Origin: JAFGTX01 sp942492225
GTDB lineage: Bacteria; Bacillota; Clostridia; Peptostreptococcales; Acidaminobacteraceae
DNA length: 64,000 nt
Assembly: GCA_942492225.1 (NCBI GenBank)
Contig: CALODS010000070.1
Location: forward strand, 62,001 to 126,000
Direction of reading: 5' to 3'
Below the pieces are notes generated by a model. The model ran no database searches and was not told the origin of the DNA. It worked only from the letters and a program-made list of their open reading frames with translations. Both the position numbers and the translations under genes were made by a program. Positions 27,668-35,775 of this stretch are shown here, piece after piece; position 1 is the stretch's first letter; every line of letters begins with the position of its first letter.

Positions 27668-27697
27668 GGCAGTGAGGTGACTCACTGTCTTTTTTTT
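27668..27697 (+). terminator. Terminator after the M20 peptidase gene
   Basis: The stem GGCAGTGAG/CTCACTGTC is followed by eight T. Confidence 0.9.
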
Positions 27698-27772
27698 ACT
27701 TAGTGAGAATAGACAATGAGTGGTAAATATTTTATGATTATAAGAGAAACCAACAATAAATGAGGTGTTGTA

Positions 27773-28615
27773 GTGAATTATATTGAGACAATCGAGTCTG
27801 CACTAACATACATAGAAGAGCAATTAAAAACTCAAATAAAATTAGAAGATCTTTCTAATAGAGCATATTTGTCTAAATTTCATTTCCATAGAATATTCAA
27901 GGCACTAACGGGTTATACAACGGTTGAATATATTGATAGAAGAAAGCTAAGTGAGGTGAACCATGCCTTAAAGTATTCTAATCAAACAATTTTGGAAATT
28001 GCCCTTGAATATGGTTATAAATCCCATGAAGTATTGTCTAGAAAATACAAGAAACACTTTGGTATTACACCAAACCAGTACAGAAAACAGATGACATACA
28101 TTGAATCCTTTAACCGAATATCTATCATAGAACGTGGGATTTTCAATAAAAATAGTGAGCTTGTGGTAGTATTTGATGTTATAAAAATAAAGACGAGGAA
28201 AATAAGAGGAAAAGCTTGTAACAACAGTAACAACGATGACCAAGATCCTAATGCAATTGGGAATTTCTTATTTCCTTTTGCAGATACTTGTTTTGAAGAC
28301 AATTCAGAAGGTCAGTTGTACCTAGCCATTTTATATCATGAACAATCCTTAAGTGAAATTGAGTATTTTGTGGGTTTTGATGAAGATGACAATTTAGTGG
28401 TATATGATGATATATGCTTGCCTGAATCATTATATGGGATTTTTAAATATAAGGGTGTTTTTAGAGAAAATATAAAAACAATTACAGATGAAATCTATAG
28501 AAGTATTGCCGCTTCAAAATGGAAGTCTAAAGATACTGGAGTGGAATTTATTGAAGTATACAACAAACAATATTTGGAGACACTAGAATTTGAAATTCAT
28601 GTCCCTATAGAATAA
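27773..28615 (+). CDS. AraC-family regulator with C-terminal effector-binding domain
   Basis: A 280-residue protein. Residues about 8-105 hold two AraC-type helix-turn-helices (LEDLSNRAYLSKFHFHRIFKALTGYTTVEYI, and ILEIALEYGYKSHEVLSRKYKKHFGITPNQYRK). Residues about 125-280 look like a GyrI/Rob-type ligand domain. Such proteins respond to small hydrophobic molecules or drugs. It starts at GTG 27773 behind GAGGTG. It is followed by a pentapeptide protein 76 bases downstream, a possible target. Confidence 0.85.
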   Translation: MNYIETIESALTYIEEQLKTQIKLEDLSNRAYLSKFHFHRIFKALTGYTTVEYIDRRKLSEVNHALKYSNQTILEIALEYGYKSHEVLSRKYKKHFGITPNQYRKQMTYIESFNRISIIERGIFNKNSELVVVFDVIKIKTRKIRGKACNNSNNDDQDPNAIGNFLFPFADTCFEDNSEGQLYLAILYHEQSLSEIEYFVGFDEDDNLVVYDDICLPESLYGIFKYKGVFRENIKTITDEIYRSIAASKWKSKDTGVEFIEVYNKQYLETLEFEIHVPIE

Positions 28616-28618
28616 TGC

Positions 28619-28672
28619 ATTCTATTAGATAGCAATATTGGTCAAGAAATATGATGAGTAATCTAATAGAAT
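28619..28672 (+). repeat. 12-bp perfect inverted repeat before a pentapeptide gene
   Basis: ATTCTATTAGAT (28619-28630) and ATCTAATAGAAT (28661-28672) flank 30 bases that contain the palindrome CAATATTG. It lies 20 bases before the next start codon and could be an operator or an RNA stem. Confidence 0.6.
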
Positions 28673-28691
28673 AGAAATAGGAGGGCTGACA

Positions 28692-29408
28692 ATGTTAATT
28701 AAAAACCCAATCACCGAATTATTGTATGACTATGACTATAAAGGTTTAGAAAATATTTTTGACTATTGGATAAAACACAGAGAGCCACTACTGTTCTATA
28801 TTAATAAAAACAAAAGAAAGATAAAAGACTTTCCTGAGGAAATGTTGGCCTTTGAATTAAAAATAAGATGGTCCTCTTTTTATGGAATGCTGTACCGCTT
28901 TCATCTAAAAATGTATCTGCGGGAACAGAGAAATGAAATAGAGTTTGACAAATTACTGATTAAATATGGGAAACAATATTTACTGCATCGTGATTTTATA
29001 GACAAAATTTCTATGTATGTTCCAAGCACAGATTTATTAGATTTAAGAGGTGTAAGTCTACTGCGTTATCAGTTTAAAAGCACGGTCATAAAAAACGTAG
29101 ATTTTTCATATAGTGCCTTAAATGATTGTCAGTTTGATCAAGTATCATTTGTTAATTGTCGATTCAACAAAACAACCTTTAATAGGTCGACCTTTAATGA
29201 CTGCCACTTTGATGCAGCGTGTTTATTTTCAACGAATGATTTTAGCAGAGCTTTTATAAAGAGTGAATTTGACTGCAAGATATATTATCCGATACTATTA
29301 AAAGCAAACTGGAAAGTTAGAGTAAAATCGACTTTTGGACTTGAGTCCAATATTTTGGAATACACGAAAATAGAGAGTTCTACTTTTTATGAAAAATGGG
29401 TAGGATAA
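28692..29408 (+). CDS. Pentapeptide repeat protein
   Basis: A 238-residue protein with a helical N-terminus (about 1-120) and a short right-handed beta-helix of pentapeptides (about 135-195: VDFSYSALNDCQFDQVSFVN, then CRFNKTTFNRSTFNDCHFD). Only about twelve repeats are present, fewer than in Qnr proteins. No signal peptide. Function unknown; related proteins protect DNA gyrase or act as toxin-immunity or scaffold proteins. An AraC-type regulator with a drug-binding-like domain lies immediately upstream. ATG 28692 follows AGGAGGG. Confidence 0.75.
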   Translation: MLIKNPITELLYDYDYKGLENIFDYWIKHREPLLFYINKNKRKIKDFPEEMLAFELKIRWSSFYGMLYRFHLKMYLREQRNEIEFDKLLIKYGKQYLLHRDFIDKISMYVPSTDLLDLRGVSLLRYQFKSTVIKNVDFSYSALNDCQFDQVSFVNCRFNKTTFNRSTFNDCHFDAACLFSTNDFSRAFIKSEFDCKIYYPILLKANWKVRVKSTFGLESNILEYTKIESSTFYEKWVG

Positions 29409-29436
29409 AAAGAAAATAAATAGGTAGAGCATAAAA

Positions 29437-29468
29437 GGCGAATGATCCCGTGATCATTCGCCTTTTTT
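29437..29468. terminator. Bidirectional terminator between pentapeptide gene and htpG
   Basis: The stem GGCGAATGATC/GATCATTCGCC with a CCGT loop is flanked by A4 and T6, so it can serve both convergent genes. Confidence 0.9.
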
Positions 29469-29479
29469 AATAAATATTT

Positions 29480-31363
29480 CTATTTAGCACTCATTTTTGT
29501 CATAATATCATTACTACGTTTGATAAATGCTGCCATGGCTTCTGAGGACAATGGCTTATGACTAATCATTGCTAAGTCATAAACTTGCTTTGTCACCATA
29601 TTACTTAATTCTAAATCAGGTTGGTCATTTTTCATGATGTATTGAACAAGTGGATGTTTCTTGTTCAGTACCAGTACTTCTTCCGTTGGGAACATACTTG
29701 CGTCCATTCCTGCACCATACATTGCCATCATTTCTTGCATTCTTCTATTACTTTCAGAAAGAACAATCATACCAGCAACATCATCACTCTTTAAAGACTC
29801 CACTTCGACGTTAATTTTTTCTAATCCTAAAACCGTCTTAAAACGTTCAGAAAGTTGCTCGTTAAATGCTTTTTTGCCTTCTGCATCTTCATTTTCATCT
29901 TTCTCTTTCATAAGGTCAGAGATATCAGCATCTACTCTTTTAAATTGCACACCTTCATTCTTATCTTCAAGATGAGAAATAAAAGCCGTATCAATAGGAT
30001 GTTCTAATAAAACTGCTTCTACATCATGTTCTTTTAACAGATTGATATATTGAGTTTGTTGTAAACGATCCGTCGCGTAGTAGACTTGATTCTCAATTTG
30101 AGATTTATATGTTTCCAAGTATTCTGGTAAGGTAATGTATTTATCGTTTGTTGTTTTAAATAAAGTTATTTTTTCTACTTTTTCTGAGAATTTTGGATCT
30201 TTTAATGCACCAAACTTAATAAATGGGCTTAGATCATCCCAGAAACTTTCATAGTTTTCTTTTTCAGTGTTGTATAAACCATTTAACTTATCTGCAACTT
30301 TCTTAGTGATATAGTCTGAAATTTTCTTAACAAATCCATCGTTTTGAAGGAAACTTCTTGAAACATTAAGAGGTAAGTCGGGACAGTCAATGACACCTTT
30401 CAAGAGAAGTAAAAACTCTGGAATAACTTCCTTAATATTATCAGCGACAAAGACTTGGCTGTTGTATAGTTTAATTTGACCTTCTAATGTATTAATTTCC
30501 TTACCTAATTTAGGGAAGTATAGAATGCCTTTAAGATTAAATGGATAATCCATGTTTAAATGAATCCAGAATAATGGTTCTTTAAAATCCATAAATGTTT
30601 TTCTATAGAAGTCTTTGTATTCTTCATCAGTACAGTCATTTGGATTTTTCATATATAAAGGTAAAGTTGTATTAAGAACCTTTGGCTCTTCGACAATAAT
30701 GTTACCTTCTTCATCTTTTTCAGGTTCTTTGTTAGCAATTTCAAGGGTTACAGGATAAGGCATAAATGAACAGTACTTTTCAATGGTTGAACGTACTTTA
30801 TATTCATTATTGAATTCTTCGCCATCCTCACCAAGGAATAAAGTTATTTCAGTTCCTCTGGTCGTACGTGTACCAACTTCCATTTCGAATTCAGTACCAC
30901 CTTCGCATGTCCATTTAACTGGTTCTGCACCATCTTTAAAAGACAATGTGTTAATTTCAACAGTTTTTGCAACCATAAAAGCTGAGTAGAATCCTAATCC
31001 AAAATGACCAATAATTTGCTCTGCATCGCCTTTATCTTTGTAAGTATTAAGGAAATCTTCAGCACCTGAAAAAGCAATTTGATTGATGTACTTTTTAACT
31101 TCTTCATCGGTCATACCAATACCATTATCGATAAACTTAAGTGTTTTTGCATCCGTATCTAGTATAACTTGAACGCCAAAATCACTTTCTCCATTTAAGT
31201 CGGCTTCACCAAGTACACTTAAACGTTTTACTTTTGTAATCGCATCACATGCATTTGAGATCAATTCACGAATATAAATATCGTGATCCGAGTATAACCA
31301 TTTCTTAATTATTGGGAAAATATTCTCACTGTGTATTGATAAACTACCTTTTTCTTTACTCAT
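29480..31363 (-). CDS. htpG: Hsp90-family chaperone HtpG
   Basis: A 627-residue protein, normal HtpG length. The N-terminal ATPase domain has ELISNACDAITKVK (near residue 35), DNGIGMTDEEV and GHFGLGFYSAFMVA; the middle and C-terminal dimerisation domains are complete. It assists folding of client proteins under stress in the cytoplasm. ATG 31363 follows AAGGAG. Upstream lie a strong promoter and a CIRCE element, implying HrcA control, unlike Bacillus subtilis where htpG is outside the HrcA regulon. Confidence 0.97.
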   Translation of the reverse strand: MSKEKGSLSIHSENIFPIIKKWLYSDHDIYIRELISNACDAITKVKRLSVLGEADLNGESDFGVQVILDTDAKTLKFIDNGIGMTDEEVKKYINQIAFSGAEDFLNTYKDKGDAEQIIGHFGLGFYSAFMVAKTVEINTLSFKDGAEPVKWTCEGGTEFEMEVGTRTTRGTEITLFLGEDGEEFNNEYKVRSTIEKYCSFMPYPVTLEIANKEPEKDEEGNIIVEEPKVLNTTLPLYMKNPNDCTDEEYKDFYRKTFMDFKEPLFWIHLNMDYPFNLKGILYFPKLGKEINTLEGQIKLYNSQVFVADNIKEVIPEFLLLLKGVIDCPDLPLNVSRSFLQNDGFVKKISDYITKKVADKLNGLYNTEKENYESFWDDLSPFIKFGALKDPKFSEKVEKITLFKTTNDKYITLPEYLETYKSQIENQVYYATDRLQQTQYINLLKEHDVEAVLLEHPIDTAFISHLEDKNEGVQFKRVDADISDLMKEKDENEDAEGKKAFNEQLSERFKTVLGLEKINVEVESLKSDDVAGMIVLSESNRRMQEMMAMYGAGMDASMFPTEEVLVLNKKHPLVQYIMKNDQPDLELSNMVTKQVYDLAMISHKPLSSEAMAAFIKRSNDIMTKMSAK

Positions 31364-31429
31364 TTACTTCACTCCTTAATAGTGTTTTCGTAATAGGAAC
31401 TGACGGATCAATTCCTTTCTCTATTTAAT

Positions 31430-31458
31430 ATGATACGAGTCTATATAACAAATGTCAA
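31430..31458 (-). promoter_or_regulatory. Promoter of htpG
   Basis: On the minus strand TTGACA (31458-31453) and TATCAT (31435-31430) are separated by 17 bp. Confidence 0.75.
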
Positions 31459-31465
31459 CGGAATT

Positions 31466-31492
31466 TTGGCACTCTTTAGTCTTGAGTGCTAA
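31466..31492 (-). promoter_or_regulatory. CIRCE element (HrcA operator)
   Basis: TTGGCACTC-N9-GAGTGCTAA matches the CIRCE consensus TTAGCACTC-N9-GAGTGCTAA with one mismatch. It lies just upstream of the htpG -35 element, not between promoter and gene. The 318-base divergent region 31364-31681 holds only this element and the promoters. Confidence 0.8.
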
Positions 31493-31681
31493 TAAATGGA
31501 CAAGTTTAACATCCAGTTAAAATGCCGTTTACAAAGTGTTCACATTTAGCGATGAAATTTGATGGCTGTAGATAAATATAAAATTGATTAAGTGATGATT
31601 TTCTTTAAAAAGTCCATTGTCGTTTGGTGATAGCTTTCTCCAAAATAGGGTAACAGTATAACTAATAAGGAGATGATGTTA

Positions 31682-32899
31682 ATGGAACTAAGAGGAAAAG
31701 TTTTAATTGCACAAGGTGGTGGACCAACGGCGGTAATTAATCAATCCTTAGTAGGGGCAGTTTTAGAGAGTAGAAAGTTTCCGCAAGTGACCAAAGTATA
31801 TGGTGCACTTCATGGTATTGATGGTATTTTAAATGAAGAATTTATCGATTTAACAAAAGAGACGACCAACAATTTAGAAAAAGTGGCGATAACACCATCG
31901 TCTGCATTAAAGTCAACACGTTCAAAAGCAAATCAAGAAAAATGTGTGAAAATGTTTAAAATTATGAAAGCACATGATATCAGATACTTCTTTTATATAG
32001 GAGGGAATGATTCCTCTGAAACATTGAATATTATAAGAGCCGAAGCTGAAAATGATGGTTATGAATTAAGATGTATCCATATCCCTAAAACCATAGACAA
32101 TGATTTGGTATTGAACGATCATACGCCAGGATATGGTTCAGCAGCTCGTTTTGTTTCTCAAGCGTTTACGGGTATTAATTTAGACAATAGTGCTTTTGGT
32201 GGCGTATATATAGGGGTTGTAATGGGAAGGAATTCAGGATTTTTGACAGCGGCTTCAGCACTAGCAAAGAAGTATCCTGATGATGGGCCTCATTTAATTT
32301 ATTGTCCTGAACGTCCATTTTCAAGAGATTCTTTTTTGAGGGATGTAGAAGAAGTCTATAAGCGTTTAGGACGATGTGTCGTTGCTGTTTCAGAAGGGAT
32401 TGTTGATGCCAATGGATTGCCAATGGTTGCTAAACTTCTGGATCATGCGAACATAGAACGAGATGAATTTGGTCATAGACAACTCTCAGGTACGGGTGTT
32501 CTTGGTGATTCCTTATCAGAGCTAATAAAAGATAATCTTAATATAAAACGTGTTAGGGCAGATACCTTTGGTTACTTGCAACGATCCTTCATGGGATGTG
32601 TTTCAGATGTAGATCAATCAGAGGCAAGAGAAGTTGGTGAAAAAGCTGTTCAATATGCGATATGGAATGATATTGATGGTTCAATTACGATTACTCGTAC
32701 AGGGGATTATTCTGTCAATTATAAACTTCAACCTTTAGAGGCGATAGCGGGTAAGACGAAAGTAATGCCAGATGAGTTTTTTAATGAAGCGGGTAATAAT
32801 GTTACAACAGCATTTACAAATTATTGTAGACCGCTTTTGGGATCAAACGTTCCCTCGCCTCATAGACTTAGAGCACCAATGGTAGATAAAGTTGAATAG
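31682..32899 (+). CDS. pfp: 6-phosphofructokinase, probably pyrophosphate-dependent
   Basis: A 405-residue phosphofructokinase. AQGGGPTAVINQSLVGAV at the N-terminus, IGGNDSSET near residue 102 and IPKTIDNDLVLNDHTPGYGSAAR near residue 135 define the active site. The GGND sequence in place of the GGDG of ATP enzymes, and PKTIDND, point to the PPi-using clade. It phosphorylates fructose-6-phosphate in glycolysis, reversibly if PPi-linked. ATG 31682 lies 9 bases after AAGGAG; the ATGs at 31673 and 31676 are too close to it. Confidence 0.85.
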   Translation: MELRGKVLIAQGGGPTAVINQSLVGAVLESRKFPQVTKVYGALHGIDGILNEEFIDLTKETTNNLEKVAITPSSALKSTRSKANQEKCVKMFKIMKAHDIRYFFYIGGNDSSETLNIIRAEAENDGYELRCIHIPKTIDNDLVLNDHTPGYGSAARFVSQAFTGINLDNSAFGGVYIGVVMGRNSGFLTAASALAKKYPDDGPHLIYCPERPFSRDSFLRDVEEVYKRLGRCVVAVSEGIVDANGLPMVAKLLDHANIERDEFGHRQLSGTGVLGDSLSELIKDNLNIKRVRADTFGYLQRSFMGCVSDVDQSEAREVGEKAVQYAIWNDIDGSITITRTGDYSVNYKLQPLEAIAGKTKVMPDEFFNEAGNNVTTAFTNYCRPLLGSNVPSPHRLRAPMVDKVE

Positions 32900-32989
32900 A
32901 GCATAAAAAATTAGAACGATGTTTGATAACGTGCTTTTTCTCTATTTGAGTACATTTAATCCATTGAAAGGATGATATCTTAAGAAATT

Positions 32990-33010
32990 AAATGATAATT
33001 ACTATCATTT
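32990..33010 (+). promoter_or_regulatory. Fur-like operator before msrAB
   Basis: AAATGATA-ATTAC-TATCATTT is a perfect 8-bp inverted repeat; its core TGATAATTACTATCA matches the 15-bp Fur consensus at all but one position. It overlaps the -35 region of a promoter whose -10 is TATAAT at 33026-33031. Confidence 0.65.
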
Positions 33011-33097
33011 ACGCGGAAATAAGCGTATAATAGTAGTATGTAAGATCTCAAAGTTATGTTAAGTGTATAACGTTGTAAAATAGAGAGAGGTGGCGTA

Positions 33098-34279
33098 ATG
33101 AAAGTTATGTTAGTAGGATTAATCATTATTGTACTCGTTGGTGGTGTTTATCTTATGAAGATAAATGCATCTGAAAAAAGAATTTCATCCAACGCATTTT
33201 TAAATGAAAAAGTAATGGGATCAAATGTTAGTAGTGGTGATACGACATCACTGAACGCCCTAAAAGAATCTGTAATAATTGGAAATCCAGCACTTCCTGA
33301 AAATCCAAATGCTCAATTGATATTTGATATAAATGCCCTAGAAGACATATATTTAGCTGGTGGATGTTTTTGGGGACTAGAAGCATATATGACAAGGGTT
33401 TATGGTGTATATGATGTAACATCAGGCTATGCAAATGGAGACACCGAGAATCCTAAATATGAGGATTTAATTTATAAAAATTCAGGACATGCTGAAACTG
33501 TTCACGTTCGATATGACCCTAAACGTGTTGATATTGAAACGTTGTTAGCTTACTACCTAAAAGTAGTTGACCCAACAAGCATGAACAAACAAGGAAATGA
33601 TAGAGGCACACAATATAGATCGGGTATTTATTATACAAATGAGAAGGATCTTGCAGCTATTCAAGCAGTACTCGACAAAGAACAAGTGAAATATGAATCA
33701 CCAATTGTGATTGAAGTAGAACCATTAGATCATTATTATTTGGCAGAAGAATATCATCAAGACTATTTAGAAAAAAATCCAAATGGTTATTGTCACATTG
33801 ACTTAAACGATGTGACAGAAGTAATCATCAATTCAAAAGATTATGTTAAGCCGTCTGACGAAGAGATAAAAAAAATGCTTAATCCTTTACAATACAAGGT
33901 CACACAAGAAGATGGCACAGAACGTTCTTTTGATAATGAATATTGGGATAATACAGAAGCAGGTATTTATGTAGATGTCGTAACGGGAGAACCTTTATTT
34001 TCTTCAAAAGATAAATACAAATCAGGGACTGGTTGGCCGAGTTTTACTCAGCCCATTGTAGAAGATGGCGTTGTTTATAAAAAAGATTATAAACTTGGTG
34101 TTCCGCGTATTGAAATTAGATCAAAAATAGGTGACAGTCACCTTGGACATGTATTTGATGATGGTCCTTCGGAGAAAGGTGGACTTAGATATTGTATGAA
34201 CTCAGCATCTATGAAATTTATTCCACTTGAAGATATGGAAGCAATGGGTTATGGTCATTTAGAAAATTTAGTAGAATAA
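33098..34279 (+). CDS. msrAB: Membrane-anchored methionine sulfoxide reductase MsrAB
   Basis: A 393-residue fusion. A signal-anchor helix (about 4-22) is followed by MsrA (about 85-240) with the catalytic Cys in AGGCFWGLEAY, and MsrB (about 255-390) with SGTGWPSFTQPI and the catalytic Cys in GLRYCMNSASMKF. MsrA and MsrB repair the S and R forms of oxidised methionine. The N-terminal helix suggests it works outside the membrane on cell-surface proteins, with electrons from an unknown thioredoxin-like donor. Monocistronic; control by a Fur-family repressor is suggested by the upstream box. Confidence 0.94.
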   Translation: MKVMLVGLIIIVLVGGVYLMKINASEKRISSNAFLNEKVMGSNVSSGDTTSLNALKESVIIGNPALPENPNAQLIFDINALEDIYLAGGCFWGLEAYMTRVYGVYDVTSGYANGDTENPKYEDLIYKNSGHAETVHVRYDPKRVDIETLLAYYLKVVDPTSMNKQGNDRGTQYRSGIYYTNEKDLAAIQAVLDKEQVKYESPIVIEVEPLDHYYLAEEYHQDYLEKNPNGYCHIDLNDVTEVIINSKDYVKPSDEEIKKMLNPLQYKVTQEDGTERSFDNEYWDNTEAGIYVDVVTGEPLFSSKDKYKSGTGWPSFTQPIVEDGVVYKKDYKLGVPRIEIRSKIGDSHLGHVFDDGPSEKGGLRYCMNSASMKFIPLEDMEAMGYGHLENLVE

Positions 34280-34290
34280 ATAAAATGAGA

Positions 34291-34318
34291 AAACGCTGTC
34301 TTAGGAGAGCGTTTTTTT
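34291..34318 (+). terminator. Terminator of msrAB
   Basis: The stem AAACGCT/AGCGTTT with an imperfect inner part is followed by T5. Confidence 0.75.
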
Positions 34319-34409
34319 AGAATTAATAAATCAATAGTATTTAATATAAAGACAGAGAATATGTTAAAATTAATTGTAGAAGAAAAGGATGTTGATTTTA
34401 TCAATATGT

Positions 34410-34434
34410 TGGGTGCTGTCGTTAAACAGCACCC
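34410..34434 (+). other. Strong stem-loop of unknown role
   Basis: GGGTGCTGT pairs perfectly with ACAGCACCC around CGTTAA. An AT-rich promoter-like stretch (TATGTTAAAAT) lies about 45 bases upstream, and no gene follows on this strand before the divergent peptide gene. No T-run follows. It may be part of a small RNA; the 16-codon frame covering it has no ribosome site. Confidence 0.35.
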
Positions 34435-34517
34435 CGTGAACGAATATGTTATTTAAATAGGGAAATACCTTGGGGGGTAGATCTGCTAAATAAACCTAAA
34501 TAAGGTGAAACTATAAA

Positions 34518-34715
34518 TTAATGCTCGTATGGAAAATGTGCGGGAATTATTATTGGATTAGTTGAAAAAGGTGTGTCTACAAGTTCAGAATCAATAATTG
34601 TTTCAGATGAAATTTGTATATCAGACGGTAGAACAGCAGCAGCAAAAGAAAAAACATTCATTGAAAACATTAGAATTGATATAAGTACTAATGTAATAAA
34701 AGATTTTTTAGTCAT
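34518..34715 (-). CDS. Small secreted peptide, candidate signalling pheromone precursor
   Basis: A 65-residue precursor with a clear Sec signal: MTKKSFITLVLISILMFSMN, then a likely cleavage site after FAAA (about residue 27). The remaining 38 residues are polar with no Cys and end NPIIIPAHFPYEH. A strong ribosome site (AAAGGAGG) stands before ATG 34715. It is divergent, 81 bases away, from an HTH-TPR regulator of PlcR size. In RNPP systems such as PlcR-PapR and NprR-NprX, a secreted, processed peptide from an adjacent gene is re-imported and binds the TPR domain. That role here is inference; the peptide sequence itself matches none I know. Confidence 0.7.
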   Translation of the reverse strand: MTKKSFITLVLISILMFSMNVFSFAAAVLPSDIQISSETIIDSELVDTPFSTNPIIIPAHFPYEH

Positions 34716-34733
34716 GTTTGTGCCTCCTTTTTT

Positions 34734-34769
34734 ATAAGTTTAACAAAGAAAAGGATATAGAAAACTTAT
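34734..34769. promoter_or_regulatory. Inverted repeat in the peptide/regulator divergent promoter
   Basis: ATAAGTTT (34734-34741) and AAACTTAT (34762-34769) form a perfect 8-bp inverted repeat 20 bases apart in the 81-base divergent region. It is a candidate binding site of the adjacent HTH-TPR regulator. Confidence 0.45.
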
Positions 34770-34796
34770 GATTTTACGGAATTTTGGGGTGATAAA

Positions 34797-35675
34797 ATGA
34801 GTATTGGAAAAGTAATAAGATATTATCGGAAAGAAAAGAAAATGACACAGAAAAAATTAGGTGGCATATATCATTCGGATTCTCATGTTTCCGATATAGA
34901 ACGGGGAATTGTCTTTCCTTCGCATAAAACGCTAATAGATTTTTCAAATATTCTTGGTGTGAATCTAATGAATTACCTCGAATATATTGACGCTGAAGAT
35001 CCCATCAAAGTTGAAGAAGTGGTTGAAAAAGCAGTTAGCTTAACGAAGTCATATCAATATAAAGAGGCAAATGACCTAATAAAAAGTTTTAAAGATAAAG
35101 ACCCTTATTTTAATACGTATGGCGGGAAATTAATAGTTGCAAAATATGAATCTATATATTATTCGAGAGAGAAAAAACAGTTTGAACAGGCGATTAACAC
35201 GCTAAAATATGCTTTGTTAGATAAACCTATAGAGACATATGGCTATTTAGAAATTGATATTGTTAACAATATAGGTATTATGCATACAATGAATTCAAAT
35301 TTTAATGCAGCTTTAAAATACTTTGAAGAAGCGTATAGTGCTTTAAAGGCATTAACGGTCGTAGAAGAAAAACGATTGAAGTCATCAGTCCTGTACAATT
35401 TGGCTAGAATTAATATGGATTTAGAATCCTATCATCAAGTGAATAGATATTCACAAGAATTGATTGATTATTGTATCGAAAATGAGTATACATATATGCT
35501 TGCAAAAGCTTACTATAATAGAGGTATTGCTGAGTTTCAATTGGAAAACATCAGTGAAGCGATGACATCATTTAAACTGGCTTACTATATGTTCATTGGG
35601 CTGAATCAATCTCAAAATGCGCAAATGTTACTTACATATGTCGAGGAGCATTGTCAAATAGAATTAATAAAATAA
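34797..35675 (+). CDS. HTH-TPR transcriptional regulator (PlcR/RNPP-like)
   Basis: A 292-residue protein. Residues 1-65 are an XRE-type helix-turn-helix (IGKVIRYYRKEKKMTQKKL, then DSHVSDIERGIVFPSHKTL). Residues about 70-290 are a series of TPR-like helix pairs (for example NSNFNAALKYFEEAYSALK, and AKAYYNRGIAEFQLENISEA). Length and layout are those of PlcR, NprR and Rgg-type peptide receptors. The divergent gene encodes a small secreted peptide, the expected partner. It probably regulates that gene and perhaps others elsewhere. Ribosome site GGGGTG. The family is well supported; the peptide-receptor function is inferred. Confidence 0.82.
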   Translation: MSIGKVIRYYRKEKKMTQKKLGGIYHSDSHVSDIERGIVFPSHKTLIDFSNILGVNLMNYLEYIDAEDPIKVEEVVEKAVSLTKSYQYKEANDLIKSFKDKDPYFNTYGGKLIVAKYESIYYSREKKQFEQAINTLKYALLDKPIETYGYLEIDIVNNIGIMHTMNSNFNAALKYFEEAYSALKALTVVEEKRLKSSVLYNLARINMDLESYHQVNRYSQELIDYCIENEYTYMLAKAYYNRGIAEFQLENISEAMTSFKLAYYMFIGLNQSQNAQMLLTYVEEHCQIELIK

Positions 35676-35731
35676 ACAACAGCCAACATGATAATAGTTA
35701 TGTTCTTAGTATATAGAGTTACTTGCTCATA

Positions 35732-35775
35732 AAAAAAGCGTTAGATAACAGTTAAGTTATTTAACGCTTTTTTCG
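35732..35775. terminator. Bidirectional terminator
   Basis: AAAAAAGCGTTAGATAAC pairs with GTTATTTAACGCTTTTTT around AGTTAA, between the convergent HTH-TPR and TetR genes. Confidence 0.9.

Noticed and set aside
34413..34463. A 16-codon frame (MLGAVVKQHP...) over the strong hairpin
   Set aside because: No ribosome site, and the start codon lies beside the stem; the hairpin is the better explanation.
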